Source of the DNA: Methylomonas fluvii
GTDB taxonomy: Bacteria; Pseudomonadota; Gammaproteobacteria; Methylococcales; Methylomonadaceae
NCBI RefSeq assembly: GCF_014850975.1
Contig: NZ_JACXST010000001.1
Coordinates: forward strand, 496,001-560,000
DNA: 64,000 bases
Reading direction: 5' to 3'
In this document: positions 48,053 through 57,737 of the stretch, in pieces
Layout of the letters: each line of letters opens with the position of its first letter
Position numbering within the stretch: the stretch's first letter is position 1
Notes under the pieces: generated by a model
Seen by the model: only the letters and a program-made list of their open reading frames with translations
What the model was told of the DNA's origin: nothing
The model's database searches: none
Program-made: the position numbers and the translations under genes

Positions 48053-49256
48053 CAGGGCAATCGCGCTAAAACGTCCTTGAAAACAGAAAGCCGTTGAGGT
48101 AATTGGTTTATCTTTTTGATTGCTAAAAGATGAGCCTGCCCAGCGCTTCGATACTTCAACATTTTGCCAACCTTGCTGATCCGCGCATCAATCGGCAGAA
48201 AAAACACCAACTCCAGGACATTTTCTTCATCACGCTGTGCGCCGTGATCTGCGGCGCCGATAACTGGGTGGAGATCGAAGAATACGGCTGCGCCAAAGAG
48301 GACTGGTTTACCGAGCAGTTGGGCCTTACCAACGGCATTCCGTCTCACGACACGTTTGGCGCAGTGTTTGCCGCCATTGACCCAACCCAATTCAGTGAGT
48401 GTTTTTCGCGTTGGGTGGCCGACTTGGCTGCGCTCACCGAGGGTGAAATCATCGCGATTGACGGTAAATGCCTGCGCCGTAGTATCGATAGCTCATCGAA
48501 GAAGGCGGCTATTCATCTGGTCAGCGCTTGGGCGCAGCAAAATCGCTTGGTCTTGGGTCAAGTCAAAGTCGACGACAAATCCAACGAAATCACGGCGATT
48601 CCCAAATTATTGGAACGGTTGGACATCGCCGGTGCTGTCATTACCATCGATGCGATGGGTTGCCAGAAGAAAATTGCCGAACAGATCGTCCGACAGGGTG
48701 GGAATTACGTGTTGAGTTTGAAAGGCAATCAAGGCAGCCTGTTGGACGATGTCGAGACGTTTTTCACCTCAGCCTTAGCGCCCGATGCTGTGGCTGTCGG
48801 CGTCGATGGCGAGCATGGCCGCCTGGAAACCCGCACGATTGCCGCCACCGATGACATCGGTTGGCTACGCGAACGCCACGACTGGCCGGGGCTGAACAGT
48901 ATTCTCGCGGTCACGCTACGCCAGGAAAGCGGCCAAACAATCCGCGAAGACACCCGATATTTTATTTCCAGCCTGAAAGCCGACGATCACCGGCACCTAG
49001 CAAACGCCGTCCGCGCTCACTGGTCTATCGAGAATAATCTGCATTGGGTGCTGGATGTGGCTTTCGACGAAGACCGCAACCGCACTCGTCAGGGCCATAG
49101 CGCCGCCAACCTCGCGGTGATTCGGCATATCGCCTTGAATCTACTCAAGAACGAAACCTCCCGCAAGGTTGGAATTAAAGTCAAACGCAAGCGTGCCGGT
49201 TGGGATAATGACTATTTGCTGCGCTTGATTCGAGGAATTTAAGCGCGATTGCCCTG
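48053..49256 (+). mobile_element. ISAs1-family insertion sequence
   Basis: The 1204-bp element has terminal inverted repeats CAGGGCAATCGCGCT(A/T)AAA. It is flanked by a perfect 10-bp duplication CGTAGGATGC (48043-48052 and 49257-49266). It is inserted in a dispersed repeat whose intact relative is at 10966-11038, in opposite orientation. Confidence 0.93.
48130..49242 (+). CDS. ISAs1-family DDE transposase
   Basis: The 370-residue protein starts with the DUF4338-like/ISAs1 N-terminal region (ILQHFANLADPRINRQKKHQ, DIFFITLCAVICGADNWVEI). The DDE core follows: EIIAIDGKCLRRS, GAVITIDAMGCQKKIAEQI, YVLSLKGNQ and HWSIENNLHWVLDVAFDED. The protein is complete and the ends are intact, so the element could be active. 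Confidence 0.93.
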   Translation: MSLPSASILQHFANLADPRINRQKKHQLQDIFFITLCAVICGADNWVEIEEYGCAKEDWFTEQLGLTNGIPSHDTFGAVFAAIDPTQFSECFSRWVADLAALTEGEIIAIDGKCLRRSIDSSSKKAAIHLVSAWAQQNRLVLGQVKVDDKSNEITAIPKLLERLDIAGAVITIDAMGCQKKIAEQIVRQGGNYVLSLKGNQGSLLDDVETFFTSALAPDAVAVGVDGEHGRLETRTIAATDDIGWLRERHDWPGLNSILAVTLRQESGQTIREDTRYFISSLKADDHRHLANAVRAHWSIENNLHWVLDVAFDEDRNRTRQGHSAANLAVIRHIALNLLKNETSRKVGIKVKRKRAGWDNDYLLRLIRGI

Positions 49257-49327
49257 CGTAGGATGCTGAACAGCGTGAAGTACATCGTTCGCGATTGGTG
49301 CGGTTCGTAAACTCGCCACACCCTACG
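49257..49327 (-). repeat. Dispersed repeat carrying the ISAs1 insertion
   Basis: Read on the minus strand this begins CGTAGGGTGTGGCGAGTTTA and closely matches 10966-11038. Its CGTAGG end was duplicated by the ISAs1 element. The rest of the non-coding stretch to 49530 shows no gene I can support. Confidence 0.65.
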
Positions 49328-49530
49328 GCTGCTTTAGGCTGGACATTTCTCATTGGGATTTTTGTTCCATCTGGCGGCTTTTGGCCGAACTAAACCGATC
49401 AAAAATATTCAACCTCCCTTTTTCGGTCACTTCATAATAACTTCACTCGAAAATTCCGACGTTCTAGCTATCCCGGCAATTGACGCCCACGCCGTGATCA
49501 CCGAAGATCAAGGCTTTTACGGGAGCTGTG

Positions 49531-50379
49531 ATGAGCACCAACGACTTTATTATTTCCGCCGCCGGCGTGCGTATGCCGGGGATTATTTATGGTACGGCCT
49601 GGAAGCAGGAGCGGACCGCCGCGCTGGTGGAACAGGCGCTGACGCTGGGGTTTCGCGGCATCGATACGGCTTGCCAGCCCAAACATTATCACGAGGCCGG
49701 GGTTGGCGAAGGCGTGTCGGCGGCTTGCCGGACATTAGGTTTGGCGCGCGCCGATCTTTACTTGCAAAGCAAATTCACGCCGCTGAACGGCCACGATCCG
49801 CTACGGATACCTTACGATGCCAAGGCCAGTCTGCCCGAGCAAGTCGCACAATCGTTCCAGGTTTCGTTAAAAAATCTGCAAACCGATTATCTGGATGGCT
49901 TGGTGCTGCATTCGCCGTTGGCGGACCGCAAGCAATTGCTGGAGGTTTGGCAAGCGCTGGAAGCGATCCAGCAAAGCGGCGGCGCTAAGCAATTGGGCAT
50001 CAGTAATTGCTACGATCCGGCCTTGTTCGAGTTTTTGTACGAAAACGCCACGGTTAAACCCGCCGTGTTGCAGAACCGGTTTTATGCCGATACCGGCTAC
50101 GATAAACAGCTGCGGGCGTTTTGCCGGCAGCGGCAAATCGTCTACCAAAGCTTCTGGACGCTGACGGCCAACCCCAAAATCCTGGCTGACGCGGCTGTGA
50201 ATGCGTTGGCGGAAAAATACCAGCGCGGCCCGGCGCAAATATTCTTCCGCTATTTAACGCAGAACGGCATCGTGCCGTTAACCGGCACTACATCCGCCGC
50301 ACATATCCGCGAGGATTTGGCTATTTTCGATTTTGAGTTGACTAGCGCGGAATGCGCGGCAGTGGCGGCCTTGCTTTAA
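49531..50379 (+). CDS. Aldo/keto reductase
   Basis: The 282-residue NADPH-dependent oxidoreductase has the AKR tetrad positions: Asp in FRGIDTACQ, Tyr in PKHYHEAG, Lys in LQSKFTPL and His in LVLHSPLAD. The later LGISNCYDP and GTTSAAHIREDL are also typical. The substrate is unknown. ATG 49531 has GGGAG upstream. A longer frame overlapping its 5' half is a shadow. Confidence 0.9.
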   Translation: MSTNDFIISAAGVRMPGIIYGTAWKQERTAALVEQALTLGFRGIDTACQPKHYHEAGVGEGVSAACRTLGLARADLYLQSKFTPLNGHDPLRIPYDAKASLPEQVAQSFQVSLKNLQTDYLDGLVLHSPLADRKQLLEVWQALEAIQQSGGAKQLGISNCYDPALFEFLYENATVKPAVLQNRFYADTGYDKQLRAFCRQRQIVYQSFWTLTANPKILADAAVNALAEKYQRGPAQIFFRYLTQNGIVPLTGTTSAAHIREDLAIFDFELTSAECAAVAALL

Positions 50380-50697
50380 GCATAGCTCGACAGCGCGAAG
50401 AATCAGTACCCAATACTCCCGGCGGAGGACGTCGAAAAAACGGCAACTCCCCCGGCACAGGCTTATAGAACGGTGGTAAATTACTGTTTTATAAGCCTCA
50501 TCCTAACCTTCTTCCGAGGGGAGAAGGAACAAAACCCTGTTTTACGACACCTGCGAGGAGAGGCTTTTATTCAATCCCGCAGGCTGGCTAGTTTGCCATG
50601 GTTCTCTATTGACCCAGCCCATCATCAACTGATTTGCCCAGTTAACGCTTAAGGCTTTTATAATAACGGCAACCTTGCCTCTCCACGCCTAAATGTC
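50380..50697. repeat. Gene-free stretch with two hairpins
   Basis: AGGCTTATAGAAC (50459-50471) and GTTTTATAAGCCT (50485-50497) pair at 12 of 13 positions. Overlapping its end is CCTTCT..AGAAGG (50507-50527), part of a CCTAACCTTCT-type dispersed repeat. No T tract follows the first hairpin, so it is at best a weak terminator for the reductase. The remainder should hold the TonB-receptor promoter, which I cannot pin down. Confidence 0.4.
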
Positions 50698-52728
50698 ATG
50701 CTGATTAACCGTTATCTGCGTCAATTCGCCTACTTTTGCAGCGGACTTTGTCTGGCAAATATGCAAGTGCTTGCTCAAGGAAACCCGGCCGACATCGAAG
50801 CGACCAACGAATTGCTGCCGCTAAGTTGGGAGGAACTCACCGAACTGGAAGTATCCAGCCTGGCGCGGCAAGAACAAACCGTCAAGGACAGCCCAGCCGC
50901 AGCGTTCGTGATCACCTCGGAAGACATCCGCCGTTCCGGCGCCACCAGCCTGCCCGAGGTTTTGCGCATGGTGCCGGGCATGAATGTGGCTAAAATCAAT
51001 GCCTGGAATTGGGCGGTGAGCGCACGCGGTTTTAACGATTTGTACGCCAACAAGCTGCAAGTGATGATAGACGGCCGCAGCATCTACGATCCACTGATCA
51101 GCGGCGTGTATTGGGGCCAGCAAAACCCGTCGCTGCCGGACATTGAACGCATCGAAGTATTACGCGGCCCCAGCGGCAGTTTGTGGGGGGCCAATGCCGT
51201 GAACGGCACCATCAACATCATCACCCGTTCGGCTCGCGATACCCAGGGCGGCTTGCTCAATGCCGGCGGCGGCACCGAGGAGCGCGGTTTCGGCGGGATT
51301 CGCTACGGCCAAAAGTTGTCTGAATCGACATTCTTGCGCGGCACCATCAGTACGATGGTGCGCGACGCCAGTATTGATTTGGCCGGCCGGCAAGATACCC
51401 ACGACACCGGCGATACCGAGACCGCCAATTTTCGGTTGGACAGCCAACTCAGCGCCCAGGACAAATTGATGCTGGAAGCCAACGTCTCCCGCTACCGGCT
51501 GGGGGGTTACTATATCGGCAAAACCTCGACGACAGCGCCGCTGTGGCAAAACGACGATTTCGGCAGAGACGGCGTAACCGGCAGTTTGCAGGGCAACTGG
51601 TCGCATCGCACCGACAGCGGCCACGATTGGCGATTGAATATGGCGTTTACCCAAACCGAATGGCAATTGGCGGTCAATCGGATGAGCCGCTCGCATTACG
51701 ACCTGGATTTTCAACATACCCTGCCGGCCATCATCGACAACCACAAACTGATGTGGGGGTTGAATTATCAGAATATCGCCGATAGTTTCGACAATACCCT
51801 AACCCTGGGCTTTGAGCCGAATCAATTCACGCAACACAATGTCGGGGTATTTTTACAGGATCAAATCGATTTAACGGACGATCTTAAACTGACTATTGGC
51901 AACCGGGTGGAGCATTTCACCTTTACCGGCTGGGAAACCGAACCCAACGCTCGGCTGCTGTGGACACCCAACAAGCAGCACAGCTTGTGGGCGGCAGTGT
52001 CGCGAGCCGTAGTCTTGCCAAATCGGGCGCAACACAGCATTCGTTTATTCAAACAAATCCCGGATACCAACCGGTTTTTCGAAGCCAAAGCCAACCCGGA
52101 CATGCTCACGGAAAACTTGCTGGCCTACGAATTGGGCTGGCGTTGGCAAGTTTCCACGAGTTTCGATATTGATAGCGCCTTGTTTTACAACATCTATGAT
52201 CGGATGCAAGGCACCAAATTTACCAGTGTGACCTATAACAACCCTATTTTCGGCACTATCAAACAGGCCACCGTGGCCAATTACCGGCAAGTGGACAGTT
52301 ACGGCCTGGAGTTGGCGGTCAATTACCGGGTAAATCCCGATTGGCGGCTGCAAGCGTCGTATAGTGCCAACCAATTCTCGGTCAATTACGATAAAAATCA
52401 GCCCTGGTTTCGCGATCCGCTCACCGAAGAACATTTCAATCCGCAACACAATGTCTCACTGCGCTCTTTGTACAACCTGACCAGCGAAATCGAACTGGAC
52501 GCCTGGGCCCGTTATGTCGATGAAGTGTATATCGACCGACGCAGCATTCCGGCCTATATCTCGCTGGACTTGCGGCTGGGCTGGCACCCGCATAAAAATT
52601 TGGAGTTATCGATCAGCGGGCAAAATCTGCTGGATAACCAGCATCCGGAATTCAGCGACGTACTGTACATACCGGTCGCCAGCCAGATTCAACGCGGCTA
52701 TCTGGCGCAAATCTCCTGGCATTTTTAA
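50698..52728 (+). CDS. TonB-dependent outer-membrane receptor
   Basis: The 676-residue protein has an N-terminal signal region and a plug domain (SPAAAFVITSEDIRRSGATS, LPEVLRMVPGMNVAKIN, ARGFNDLYANKLQVMIDGRS, IERIEVLRGPSGSLWGANAV NGTINIITR). A 22-strand barrel follows, ending in aromatic residues (AQISWHF). No clear TonB box was identified. It is followed at 17 bases by a YfiR protein and a hybrid kinase, a recurring three-gene set in which the receptor-like protein may act in signalling as well as transport (inference). Confidence 0.92.
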   Translation: MLINRYLRQFAYFCSGLCLANMQVLAQGNPADIEATNELLPLSWEELTELEVSSLARQEQTVKDSPAAAFVITSEDIRRSGATSLPEVLRMVPGMNVAKINAWNWAVSARGFNDLYANKLQVMIDGRSIYDPLISGVYWGQQNPSLPDIERIEVLRGPSGSLWGANAVNGTINIITRSARDTQGGLLNAGGGTEERGFGGIRYGQKLSESTFLRGTISTMVRDASIDLAGRQDTHDTGDTETANFRLDSQLSAQDKLMLEANVSRYRLGGYYIGKTSTTAPLWQNDDFGRDGVTGSLQGNWSHRTDSGHDWRLNMAFTQTEWQLAVNRMSRSHYDLDFQHTLPAIIDNHKLMWGLNYQNIADSFDNTLTLGFEPNQFTQHNVGVFLQDQIDLTDDLKLTIGNRVEHFTFTGWETEPNARLLWTPNKQHSLWAAVSRAVVLPNRAQHSIRLFKQIPDTNRFFEAKANPDMLTENLLAYELGWRWQVSTSFDIDSALFYNIYDRMQGTKFTSVTYNNPIFGTIKQATVANYRQVDSYGLELAVNYRVNPDWRLQASYSANQFSVNYDKNQPWFRDPLTEEHFNPQHNVSLRSLYNLTSEIELDAWARYVDEVYIDRRSIPAYISLDLRLGWHPHKNLELSISGQNLLDNQHPEFSDVLYIPVASQIQRGYLAQISWHF

Positions 52729-52745
52729 GACGGTTGATAGCGCCC

Positions 52746-53255
52746 ATGCGTCTGCTCACCCTTTTGCTACTCAGCGTCTGCGTTTGGTTCGCCGGATCAG
52801 CGCGCGCGCAGGAAAATAGCCAAAGCCGTGAGTTTCAATTAAAGACCGCCTATCTGTTCCATTTTGCAGAATTGGCGCAATGGCCGACTACCAAGCCGGT
52901 GACGATTTGTTTGCAAGGCCACAGCCTGTTACGCGCCTATCTGCCGGTTTTGGAAGGCCAGCAAATCAACGGTAATGCGGTTCATGTCAATCTGGCCGAC
53001 GCCCCCGACATTACCCAATGCAGCATCTTATTTCTAAGCGACTTGGCCGGCTTAACACCGGTATTGACCGAGCAAGCCCGCCTGCATCATGTGTTGTTGG
53101 TCGGCGACGTGGAAAACTTTGCTAACCACGGGGGTATGGTGCAATTTACGTTGCGCGACAACAGGTTAAAACTGGTGGTAAATTTAGCCGCGGTGAAATC
53201 AGCCGATTTAAAGCTGAGTTCGAAATTACTGCGGATGGCCGAAATAATAGAATGA
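52746..53255 (+). CDS. YfiR-family periplasmic protein
   Basis: From ATG 52746 the 169-residue protein has a signal peptide ([19 protein letters not shown]). The YfiR/DUF4154 fold follows: [25 protein letters not shown]-like, [28 protein letters not shown] and [17 protein letters not shown]. YfiR proteins are periplasmic repressors of membrane-bound signalling partners; here the partner is probably the kinase encoded next, whose start overlaps its stop (ATGA). Confidence 0.9.
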   Translation: MRLLTLLLLSVCVWFAGSARAQENSQSREFQLKTAYLFHFAELAQWPTTKPVTICLQGHSLLRAYLPVLEGQQINGNAVHVNLADAPDITQCSILFLSDLAGLTPVLTEQARLHHVLLVGDVENFANHGGMVQFTLRDNRLKLVVNLAAVKSADLKLSSKLLRMAEIIE

Positions 53256-55177
53256 CAGCGTCAACAAATCCTCGCATTTCCATCAGCCGCAAGCTGGGTA
53301 AAATCCTGCGAGTGATGGTGATGTTAAGCCTGATGGTGGCGACGGTGTCGCTGTCGATTCGGGAATATTCGGCTTTGCAGCAGAACATTGGTCAAAAACT
53401 GACCTTGACCGCGAATATGATCGGCCAAAACAGCAGCTTTGCCTTGTTGTTCGACGATAATCAAACCGCCCAGGAAGTATTGGATGCGCTGGCCCACGAT
53501 CCGGACATCATCGCCGGGCAAATCCAAACCCCCAGCGGCGTCACGCTGGTCCGTTACGCAAAACCGGCAAGCAATTGGCACGGCTGGTGGCCGGCCTGGC
53601 TATCGAAAACCAGGCAGATCACCCTGCCGATTTTGCATAAAAATAAACAGATTGTCGGCCACATTACCCTGGTTGCCGACCTGAAACGCTCTTACCACTC
53701 CTTGCTGTTCAATACCCTGATTAACACCGGCATTATCCTGATCGCCTTGAGTGTGGTGGCCTTGTATGTGCAGCGTTTGCAGCGTTCGTTTTTGGGGCCC
53801 TTGTTGAAATTGGCCAATACCGCGCGTCAAATCGAAAAAGACCACGATTACAGCCGGCGCTCGGATTATTCCGGTAACGACGAAATCAGCGATTTGGCCG
53901 AAGCCTTTAATAATATGCTCGCGCAAATCCAGGCGCACGAGACCGATTTGGAAAGCCAGGTGCGAAGCCGCACGCAGGAGCTTGAGCTCGCCAAACGGGA
54001 TGCGGAATCCGCCAATCAGGCCAAGGGCCAGTTCCTGGCCAATATGAGCCATGAAATCCGCACGCCGATGAACGCGATTGTCGGCTTGGTGGAGCTGTGC
54101 CTAAATAGCGAACTGAGCTTTAAACAGCGCGAATATCTGAAACGGGTGGAGTCGTCCGCGCATTCCTTGATGACACTGATCGGCGACATTCTGGATTTCT
54201 CCAAAATGGAAGCCGGCAAAATGCAGATGGAGACCATACCCTTTCTACTGGAAGAGATGCTGGAGCATGTGTTTTCCACCATGTTGCAACTTAGCGCGAA
54301 TAAGGGGATTCAACTAATCAGGCCGCCGGCCGGCGAGTATCATGCGGTAATCGGCGACCCGCAACGGCTGCGGCAGGTTTTAATCAATCTCATCGGTAAC
54401 GCCATCAAGTTTACCGAGCACGGCGAGATAACCGTCAGCTTCAGCGAAATCAGCCGCGATGCGCGCTCGGTGCGTCTGCAATTCGCCATCAGCGACACCG
54501 GCATCGGCATCACCGCCGAACAGCAAACCAAGTTGTTCCAGGCTTTTAGCCAGGGCGACAGCAGCGTGACCCGCAACTACGGCGGCACCGGCTTGGGTTT
54601 GATAATCTCCAAACAATTGATAGAGCAAATGGCCGGCAGCATAGAAGTCCGCAGCGAACCCGGCGTCGGCTCCACCTTTACCTTTAACGTGCTGCTGGGT
54701 GCCACCGATTTGAATACCATCCGCAATTTCCAAATCCGCCGTCACCGCACCAGCATAGACATCGGTAAATTGGCGCGGCTGCAGGGGCGGCGGGTGTTGC
54801 TGGTGGAAGATAACGAAATCAACCGTATCGTCGCCATCGAGCTGTTGGAACAAGCGCAATTAGCGGTGGATATTGCCGAAAACGGCGAACTGGCCTTGGA
54901 GAAGTTGCGGCATAACCACTACGACTGTGTGCTGATGGATGTGCAAATGCCGGTGATGGACGGCTACCAAGCTACCCGGCTGTTACGGCAAATCCCGGCG
55001 TGCCGCGACCTACCGGTCATTGCGATGACCGCCAACGTGATGCACGGCGATCATCAACACTGCCTGGCCGCCGGCATGAACGACTTCATCGGCAAACCGA
55101 TTCTGCCGGCCACGCTTTACGAGGCCTTATTGAAATGGATGAAACCCGTTGCCGACCAACCTTTGGACCTGGGATAG
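53252..55177 (+). CDS. Hybrid sensor histidine kinase (CHASE8-HAMP-HisKA-HATPase-REC)
   Basis: The 641-residue membrane kinase has an N-terminal helix, a CHASE8-like periplasmic domain (about 30-150; [21 protein letters not shown]), a second helix and a HAMP domain (about 185-240). HisKA follows with [13 protein letters not shown], then HATPase_c ([33 protein letters not shown]) and a receiver with [11 protein letters not shown] and the phospho-acceptor in [12 protein letters not shown]. It probably reads YfiR state and passes phosphate to an unlinked partner. CHASE8 occurs widely with YfiR. Confidence 0.93.
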   Translation: MTASTNPRISISRKLGKILRVMVMLSLMVATVSLSIREYSALQQNIGQKLTLTANMIGQNSSFALLFDDNQTAQEVLDALAHDPDIIAGQIQTPSGVTLVRYAKPASNWHGWWPAWLSKTRQITLPILHKNKQIVGHITLVADLKRSYHSLLFNTLINTGIILIALSVVALYVQRLQRSFLGPLLKLANTARQIEKDHDYSRRSDYSGNDEISDLAEAFNNMLAQIQAHETDLESQVRSRTQELELAKRDAESANQAKGQFLANMSHEIRTPMNAIVGLVELCLNSELSFKQREYLKRVESSAHSLMTLIGDILDFSKMEAGKMQMETIPFLLEEMLEHVFSTMLQLSANKGIQLIRPPAGEYHAVIGDPQRLRQVLINLIGNAIKFTEHGEITVSFSEISRDARSVRLQFAISDTGIGITAEQQTKLFQAFSQGDSSVTRNYGGTGLGLIISKQLIEQMAGSIEVRSEPGVGSTFTFNVLLGATDLNTIRNFQIRRHRTSIDIGKLARLQGRRVLLVEDNEINRIVAIELLEQAQLAVDIAENGELALEKLRHNHYDCVLMDVQMPVMDGYQATRLLRQIPACRDLPVIAMTANVMHGDHQHCLAAGMNDFIGKPILPATLYEALLKWMKPVADQPLDLG

Positions 55178-55190
55178 GGTTCACAACGCC

Positions 55191-55667
55191 CTATCTACCC
55201 CAAGGCATCACCGGCACAGTCGACACGCTGTTGGCCGGCGCGCCTTCGATCACTCTGCGACTAATCGCCAAATAAACCAGGGTATTGTGCTTGGCATCCC
55301 ACAAACGGGTAATGTTGGTGGACTTGAAAAACAGCGAGGTGCTTTCCGAAAACACGGTTTCTTCCGTGCTCAGTTTGGCAGGCAATGTGATCGGGCCGAT
55401 TTGCCGGCAAGCCAGCGAAAATTCCGACGGATCTTCCGACAGACCCAAACCGCCGGAAATACCCCCCGATCTGGCCTGGCTGATATGGCAAATCACGTTA
55501 GGGATTTTCGGATCTTCAAACGCATCGACGCAGACCTTGTGATTGGCACCGATCAGTTTCCAGGCCGTAGTTACGCAACCCACTTCATCGGCCTGCGCCG
55601 CGCCCGCCAGCATTAGCAACACGCCGCAGCATAAGCGGCCGCTACGTTTTAAGGATGTTTTCAACAT
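55191..55667 (-). CDS. creA: CreA family protein
   Basis: From ATG 55667 the 158-residue protein has a signal peptide (RLCCGVLLMLAGAAQA). The CreA family follows, with EVGCVTTAWKLIGANHKVCV, DAFEDPKIPNVICHISQARSG and SLACRQIGPI. It is a conserved periplasmic protein of unknown function. An upstream start would bury the signal peptide. Convergent with the kinase operon, 13 bases away. Confidence 0.88.
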   Translation of the reverse strand: MLKTSLKRSGRLCCGVLLMLAGAAQADEVGCVTTAWKLIGANHKVCVDAFEDPKIPNVICHISQARSGGISGGLGLSEDPSEFSLACRQIGPITLPAKLSTEETVFSESTSLFFKSTNITRLWDAKHNTLVYLAISRRVIEGAPANSVSTVPVMPWGR

Positions 55668-55707
55668 AAATTTCTCGCAGACAATGAGTTGATCGGAATG
55701 GACGAGC

Positions 55708-56184
55708 TCAGGGTAACAAGCGCCAGTCGCTAAAACAAGCCGCCTGGCCGTAATACGCTTGCGCATTATCGTAGACATTCCACACCACCGCCCGCTCGAT
55801 CAAAAAACGCTTACCGGATTTGGCGATACGCACGCCGCTGTAATTGTCGATATAACCCTGGCTGGTCACTTGATTCAGCAAGCGCTCGCGTTCCTCGCGG
55901 TTGACGGGTTCCGCCGAAAAACGCGACGGCATGCCGATAAATTCCGGCCAACTTAGTTCGAATAAATCTTGTGCGGTGCAGTTGGCGTAATTGAATACAG
56001 GATCGGCGGCGGTGTCGTGAGATAGCAAAGCAAAATCGGCTTCATAGACTTGCCGGCCCAACGCCATGTTTGCGGACGTTTCCAATAGCGGCTTGCCCAG
56101 TAGTTGCTGATAGCTTTGGAGCAGCAATTGGATATGGGTCTCGTAAAAATCGTTTTCTTGGCTGGGTGCTGGCAAATCGAGCAT
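55708..56184 (-). CDS. MEKHLA domain protein
   Basis: The 158-residue cytoplasmic protein has a PAS-like MEKHLA domain: HIQLLLQSYQQLLGKPLL, DPVFNYANCTAQDLFELSWPEF and IDNYSGVRIAKSGKRFLIE. This domain is found alone in bacteria and in plant HD-ZIP III proteins and is thought to sense small ligands or redox state. It follows the RES gene by nine bases on the same strand, so it may be read from the same transcript. Confidence 0.82.
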   Translation of the reverse strand: MLDLPAPSQENDFYETHIQLLLQSYQQLLGKPLLETSANMALGRQVYEADFALLSHDTAADPVFNYANCTAQDLFELSWPEFIGMPSRFSAEPVNREERERLLNQVTSQGYIDNYSGVRIAKSGKRFLIERAVVWNVYDNAQAYYGQAACFSDWRLLP

Positions 56185-56193
56185 GGTTATCCG

Positions 56194-56892
56194 TTACACA
56201 CCGGGCTGGTAAAGTTCTTTTTTATAAACCGTGCTGATTTGCCGGCCGTCCCACACATAGCAATAATGCGCGCCTTGTTTGACCGGCGCCAGCAAACGCG
56301 GTTTAAACACCGCCACACATTCGCCACCGGCAGCGCGCACGCTGGAATAGACGATACCGTCCGCGCCGTCTGCTCGCAACTGCCTGGCCCAGGCCTGCGC
56401 GGCAGCGTAATTGCCGGTGTCGGCGTCGTAAATTTCCGATAATTCGGTTTGCCGGCCGCGAATGTCGTGCAAATCGGCATTCAAATCCGACGCATAGCTG
56501 CGCATGTCGATGTCAATCGGTGCCTGTTGCGTCGCGGCCATAAACCGATTGCGATGAAAACGGGTCTCGGCAATCGCGGTATCGATGTCCTTGGCCGCGT
56601 AATACACGCCGTAACTGCCGTCACAAAACCGGCTGCCTTCCGGATTGAGATGCGTGAAGGCCGCCATGATAGGTGTAGTCCCCGGTCCGACAATCCGGTC
56701 CGCCGCCGCGACCAAGCTGATTTCGCCGGCTTCATCGCGCAGCCTGTCGTTAGTCAACGCTTCGATAGCAAACACCACGTCCAGGTCGGCCGGGTCGGCC
56801 ACTCTGTCGAATAAACCCGTGGGCGGAAACCGGCTGGGCACCAAGCGCCAGCAAGGCCGCCAATCTATCCGACTGATTTTCGCTACCACCAT
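56194..56892 (-). CDS. RES-domain toxin (NAD+ phosphorylase type)
   Basis: The 232-residue protein has the RES fold of toxins that degrade NAD: WRLVPSRFPPTGLFDRVADP near the N-terminus, then RFCDGSYGVYYAAKDIDTAIAETRFH and DGIVYSSVRAAGGECVAVF. The Arg/Glu/Ser triad that names the domain is visible. ATG 56892 overlaps the stop of the antitoxin gene (TGATG); an alternative start five codons upstream is less likely. Longer than the smallest RES toxins but within the family. Confidence 0.87.
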   Translation of the reverse strand: MVVAKISRIDWRPCWRLVPSRFPPTGLFDRVADPADLDVVFAIEALTNDRLRDEAGEISLVAAADRIVGPGTTPIMAAFTHLNPEGSRFCDGSYGVYYAAKDIDTAIAETRFHRNRFMAATQQAPIDIDMRSYASDLNADLHDIRGRQTELSEIYDADTGNYAAAQAWARQLRADGADGIVYSSVRAAGGECVAVFKPRLLAPVKQGAHYCYVWDGRQISTVYKKELYQPGV

Positions 56893-57296
56893 CAGGCCCA
56901 ACCGCACTGCGCATCCAGATACTGGCGCACCACGTATAAATCCGCCACTCGCCCGGACAACATGCGTTGCAACGCAGATTGCCCGGAAAACAGCGCCGCC
57001 TGATTGGCTTGATGCAGCCAGCCATCCGCCGCGTCCGGCTTAGGCAGTAAAATCTGCAAGGCTTTATAAATCCCAAAGATATAAGACAGCCTTTCCAGTT
57101 TATCGGCGTTAAGACTGGCGCTTTCCGGGTTTTTCTTCCATTTAAAATACGTGCTGCGCGAATCCAGCCCCAGTAAAACCATCGCCTGCTCGACATTCAA
57201 ACCCCAGGCATCGGCGATATTAAAAAAGGTCCGTAATGCCGCGCCGGCCACCAGCGCGCTGTCGGCCGGTAAATGCGCTTGAGCGGTAAATAACAT
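56892..57296 (-). CDS. Xre/MbcA/ParS-type antitoxin of the RES toxin
   Basis: From ATG 57296, with GGAGGG upstream, the 134-residue protein has an HTH-like N-terminal region (WGLNVEQAMVLLGLDSRSTYFKWK) and a C-terminal domain of DUF2384 type (SYIFGIYKALQILL, ALQRMLSGRVADLYVVRQYLDAQ). That C-terminal domain blocks the RES active site in known pairs. Such proteins also repress their own promoter. It lies directly before the toxin gene. Confidence 0.87.
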   Translation of the reverse strand: MLFTAQAHLPADSALVAGAALRTFFNIADAWGLNVEQAMVLLGLDSRSTYFKWKKNPESASLNADKLERLSYIFGIYKALQILLPKPDAADGWLHQANQAALFSGQSALQRMLSGRVADLYVVRQYLDAQCGWA

Positions 57297-57310
57297 AAGC
57301 CCTCCAAACA

Positions 57311-57339
57311 ACTTATCTAAACTTTTAGTTAAAATAAGT
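57311..57339. promoter_or_regulatory. Possible operator of the RES/Xre module
   Basis: ACTTAT (57311-57316) and ATAAGT (57334-57339) form an inverted repeat in the AT-rich leader, 15 bases upstream of the antitoxin start. Spacing and place fit autoregulation by the antitoxin, but only one such pair is seen. Confidence 0.35.
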
Positions 57340-57345
57340 CTATTT

Positions 57346-57603
57346 ATGGACTTTGTCAAAGGGGATTTGGACTTGGATGCAAAACTGGCGATGCTTTGGG
57401 CCGAGGGGCCTTTCGATCATGTCCATACGCAGATGGACGACATGCAGTTCGATATCGCTTGTCGCGGCTACGCAGTTGCCCAGTTGGCCGTGTTCGAAAA
57501 GTATCTGGGCTGGTTTTTCTGGAGCTATAAAACCGAGAATATGCCACAATGGAATTTTCGAGAATGCGTCGAGCGTGGCTGGTTACCGGGTATGTATGCT
57601 TGA
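57346..57603 (+). pseudogene. C-terminal remnant of a GH5-type exo-glucanase
   Basis: The 85-codon frame ends in AVFEKYLGWFFWSYKTENMPQ and WNFRECVERGWLPGMYA (two adjoining segments). These match the C-terminal part of GH5 beta-1,3-glucanases and related enzymes, where GWxFWxxKTE and WxFxxxxxxGWxP are conserved. The catalytic glutamates and the rest of the barrel are missing, because the frame begins directly at the RES/Xre leader. I read it as a truncated relic; the toxin-antitoxin pair may have replaced the 5' part. Confidence 0.6.
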
Positions 57604-57737
57604 CGGTTGGAGCGATTGCTAAAATATTTGGTATTTTAAGTGGGGGATTTACGTTCTGGAACGTCTTACTATTAACAGCATCGTAGCAATCATGCCGAAT
57701 GGGTATGCTTTAGCCGATAATGATGATTAGGTGTAAT

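Noticed and set aside
49353-49988. A 211-codon plus-strand frame overlapping the aldo/keto reductase
   Set aside because: It is low-complexity, basic and without family motifs, and the reductase in the other frame is clearly real.
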